Shown in pieces: positions 5,580 to 6,683 of a DNA stretch of 6,683 nucleotides. This DNA is from an uncultured bacterium (GTDB lineage Bacteria; Actinomycetota; Actinomycetes; S36-B12), in assembly GCA_903908025.1 (NCBI GenBank), contig CAIVQM010000494.1, positions 1 through 6,683 on the forward strand, in the 5' to 3' direction. The notes beneath the pieces were generated by a model. That model was not told where the DNA came from and searched no databases. It saw only the letters and a program-made list of their open reading frames with translations. A program made the translations under genes and the position numbers. Positions within the stretch are counted from its first letter, which is position 1. Every line of letters starts with the position of its first letter.

Positions 5580-6296
5580 ATGGCCATTCCCGACGCACCC
5601 CGCACTGCCCGTGAGCGGGCCCGCGCCGAGATCACCACCGAGATCCTCGACTCAGCCCGCGCTCACCTCGTCGCGGACGGCGCAGCGGCCCTGTCCTTGC
5701 GCGCCGTCGCGCGCGACCTGGGCATGGTCTCGTCCGCCGTGTATCGCTACGTGCCGAACCGCGATGCACTGCTGACAATGCTCATCGTCGATGCCTACGA
5801 CAGCCTCGGCACCGCCGTCGAGAAGGCAGAGGCATCGATCGCGCGCGATGACTACGTCGGTCGGTTCCTCGCCACCTGCCACACCGTCCGCACGTGGGCC
5901 CTGGCACACCCGCATGAGTACGCGCTGATCTACGGCTCTCCCGTGCCCGGCTACGCGGCGCCGCAGGACACCATCGCCCCGGCTAGCCGCGTGCCCGTCA
6001 TCCTCACCACGATCATCGCCGACCTCTACGCGTCAGGTGCCCCTGTTCCAGCGGCCGATGTCCCGCCAACGGTCGCGGCGAGTATTGCGCCAATCCAGTC
6101 CTTCGTCGACGGCCGCTTGCCCGACGACCTGATGCTCCGCGGCATGGCCGCGTGGAGCGGGCTCTTTGGAGCCATCTCGTTCGAGTTGTACGGCCACCTG
6201 CACAACGTCGTCACCGACAGCGTCCGTAGTCGCAAGGCGTACTTCGACCACCAGATGCGACAGGTCGCCAGCGGCCTCGGCCTAGCTGCGCGATGA
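5580..6296 (+). CDS. TetR family transcriptional regulator with WHG-type C-terminal domain
   Basis: A 238-residue regulator of normal TetR length. The N-terminal DNA-binding domain spans about residues 12-66. Helix 1 is ITTEILDSARAHLVADGAAA, and the helix-turn-helix is LSLRAVARDLGMVSSAVYRY (38-57) with the typical YRYVPNRDALL ending (55-65). The C-terminal ligand/dimer domain has AHPHEYALIYGSPVPGYAAP (109-128), a pattern seen in TetR proteins with the WHG (PF13305-type) domain. It is expected to bind DNA as a dimer and release it on binding a small molecule. ATG 5580 is chosen because it opens the conserved domain and lies 6 nt after a -10 box. The frame stays open far upstream, but that part is antisense to the epimerase gene and crosses the operators, so it is discounted. 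Its likely targets are the palindromes in its own upstream gap, controlling itself, the alkD-like gene behind it and the divergent exporter operon. Confidence 0.92.
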   Translation: MAIPDAPRTARERARAEITTEILDSARAHLVADGAAALSLRAVARDLGMVSSAVYRYVPNRDALLTMLIVDAYDSLGTAVEKAEASIARDDYVGRFLATCHTVRTWALAHPHEYALIYGSPVPGYAAPQDTIAPASRVPVILTTIIADLYASGAPVPAADVPPTVAASIAPIQSFVDGRLPDDLMLRGMAAWSGLFGAISFELYGHLHNVVTDSVRSRKAYFDHQMRQVASGLGLAAR

Positions 6297-6683
6297 ACCC
6301 GTGGGTGCAGGCCGCTTCGGCCGCGCTGACCCCGTTGGCCGACCCCGTCAACGCAACGCATATGCGCGCCTACATGAAGGACATCGCCCCGTTCCTCGGG
6401 ATCATGACCCCAGCGCGGCGGGCCGCCCTCCGCGCAGCCTGGAAGCCCTTGGGGCTTATGACCGAACCCGGCTTGTCGGGCACGTGCAGAGAGCTCTGGT
6501 CCCTGCCGGAGCGCGAGTACCAGTACGCCGCCTGCGATCTCATCGCCCGTCATTCCCGGGTGCTGTCGGCCGACTTCATCGGCGGTACCGCACAGGAGCT
6601 CGTTGTCGCAAAGCCCTGGTGGGACACCGTCGACTCCCTCGGCAGCGTCGCCATCACACCGGTCGTCGCCCACCATCCCGAAC
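6293..6683 (+). CDS. DNA alkylation repair protein, AlkD-like (HEAT-like repeats; 3' end outside the window)
   Basis: The visible 130 residues are the N-terminal part of an AlkD-family protein, a family of HEAT-like-repeat DNA glycosylases that remove cationic alkylated purines. Diagnostic stretches are MRAYMKDIAPFLGIMTPARR (24-43), ELWSLPEREYQYAACDLI (67-84) and AKPWWDTVDSLG (106-117). In the last, Trp110 and Asp114 occupy the W-x3-D positions that match the Trp109/Asp113 pair of Bacillus cereus AlkD, so the visible part of the active site is intact; the later conserved Trp lies beyond the window. The ATG overlaps the tetR stop as ATGA and has no ribosome binding site of its own, so translation is probably coupled to tetR. 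The remaining roughly 100 residues are missing only because the window ends. Family call is strong; lesion specificity is unknown. Confidence 0.88.
   Translation, partial: MNPWVQAASAALTPLADPVNATHMRAYMKDIAPFLGIMTPARRAALRAAWKPLGLMTEPGLSGTCRELWSLPEREYQYAACDLIARHSRVLSADFIGGTAQELVVAKPWWDTVDSLGSVAITPVVAHHPE

Noticed and set aside
6026..6676. Minus-strand frame of 216 codons opposite the tetR/alkD junction
   Set aside because: It is antisense to two genes with recognisable TetR and AlkD motifs and resembles no family.

Overview
The window is GC-rich (roughly two thirds G+C by eye). It is densely packed with short gene gaps and shows strong codon-third-position GC bias. With a DrrAB-type exporter, a WHG-type TetR regulator, a FUSC protein and start codons that appear to be leaderless, it looks like chromosomal DNA of a high-GC actinobacterium. 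The genus cannot be named from the sequence. I see no RNA gene, insertion sequence, CRISPR array or phage gene.

Left part (1-2624). A class-III aminotransferase of the glutamate-1-semialdehyde-aminomutase-like type runs leftward off the window (1-678, minus). Across a ~100-bp divergent gap lies a FUSC-family membrane protein (782-1825, plus), followed 40 bp later by a classical short-chain dehydrogenase/reductase (1866-2624, plus). The SDR converges, with only 10 bp between stops, on the next block.

Right part (2635-6683). This reads as one divergently controlled module. Leftward from 5453 there is an apparent three-gene operon: an atypical NAD(P)-binding epimerase-like protein (4488-5453), a DrrA-like ABC ATPase (3480-4478, 9-nt gap) and a DrrB-like ABC-2 permease (2635-3483, 4-nt ATGA overlap). 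Rightward from 5580 there is a TetR regulator with a WHG-type C-terminal domain (5580-6296), and overlapping its stop by 4 nt, an AlkD-like DNA alkylation repair protein that is cut by the window end (6293-6683).

The 126-bp divergent gap (5454-5579) is the most informative part. On the minus strand it has TTGACA-N18-TAACGT. On the plus strand it has TTGCCA-N17-CATGAT, placed so that transcription should begin at the tetR ATG. There are two palindromes with the core GAGCA-N-TGCTC, centred at 5491 and 5532 (41 bp apart). Each has an outer degenerate copy 19 bp further out (centres 5472 and 5551). One palindrome covers the -10/+1 of the exporter promoter and the other sits between the two -35 boxes. 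The simplest reading is a ligand-responsive TetR that represses both itself (with alkD) and the epimerase-exporter operon. A DNA-alkylation glycosylase homologue in this module raises the testable idea that the effector is a DNA-damaging compound. That last step is inference.
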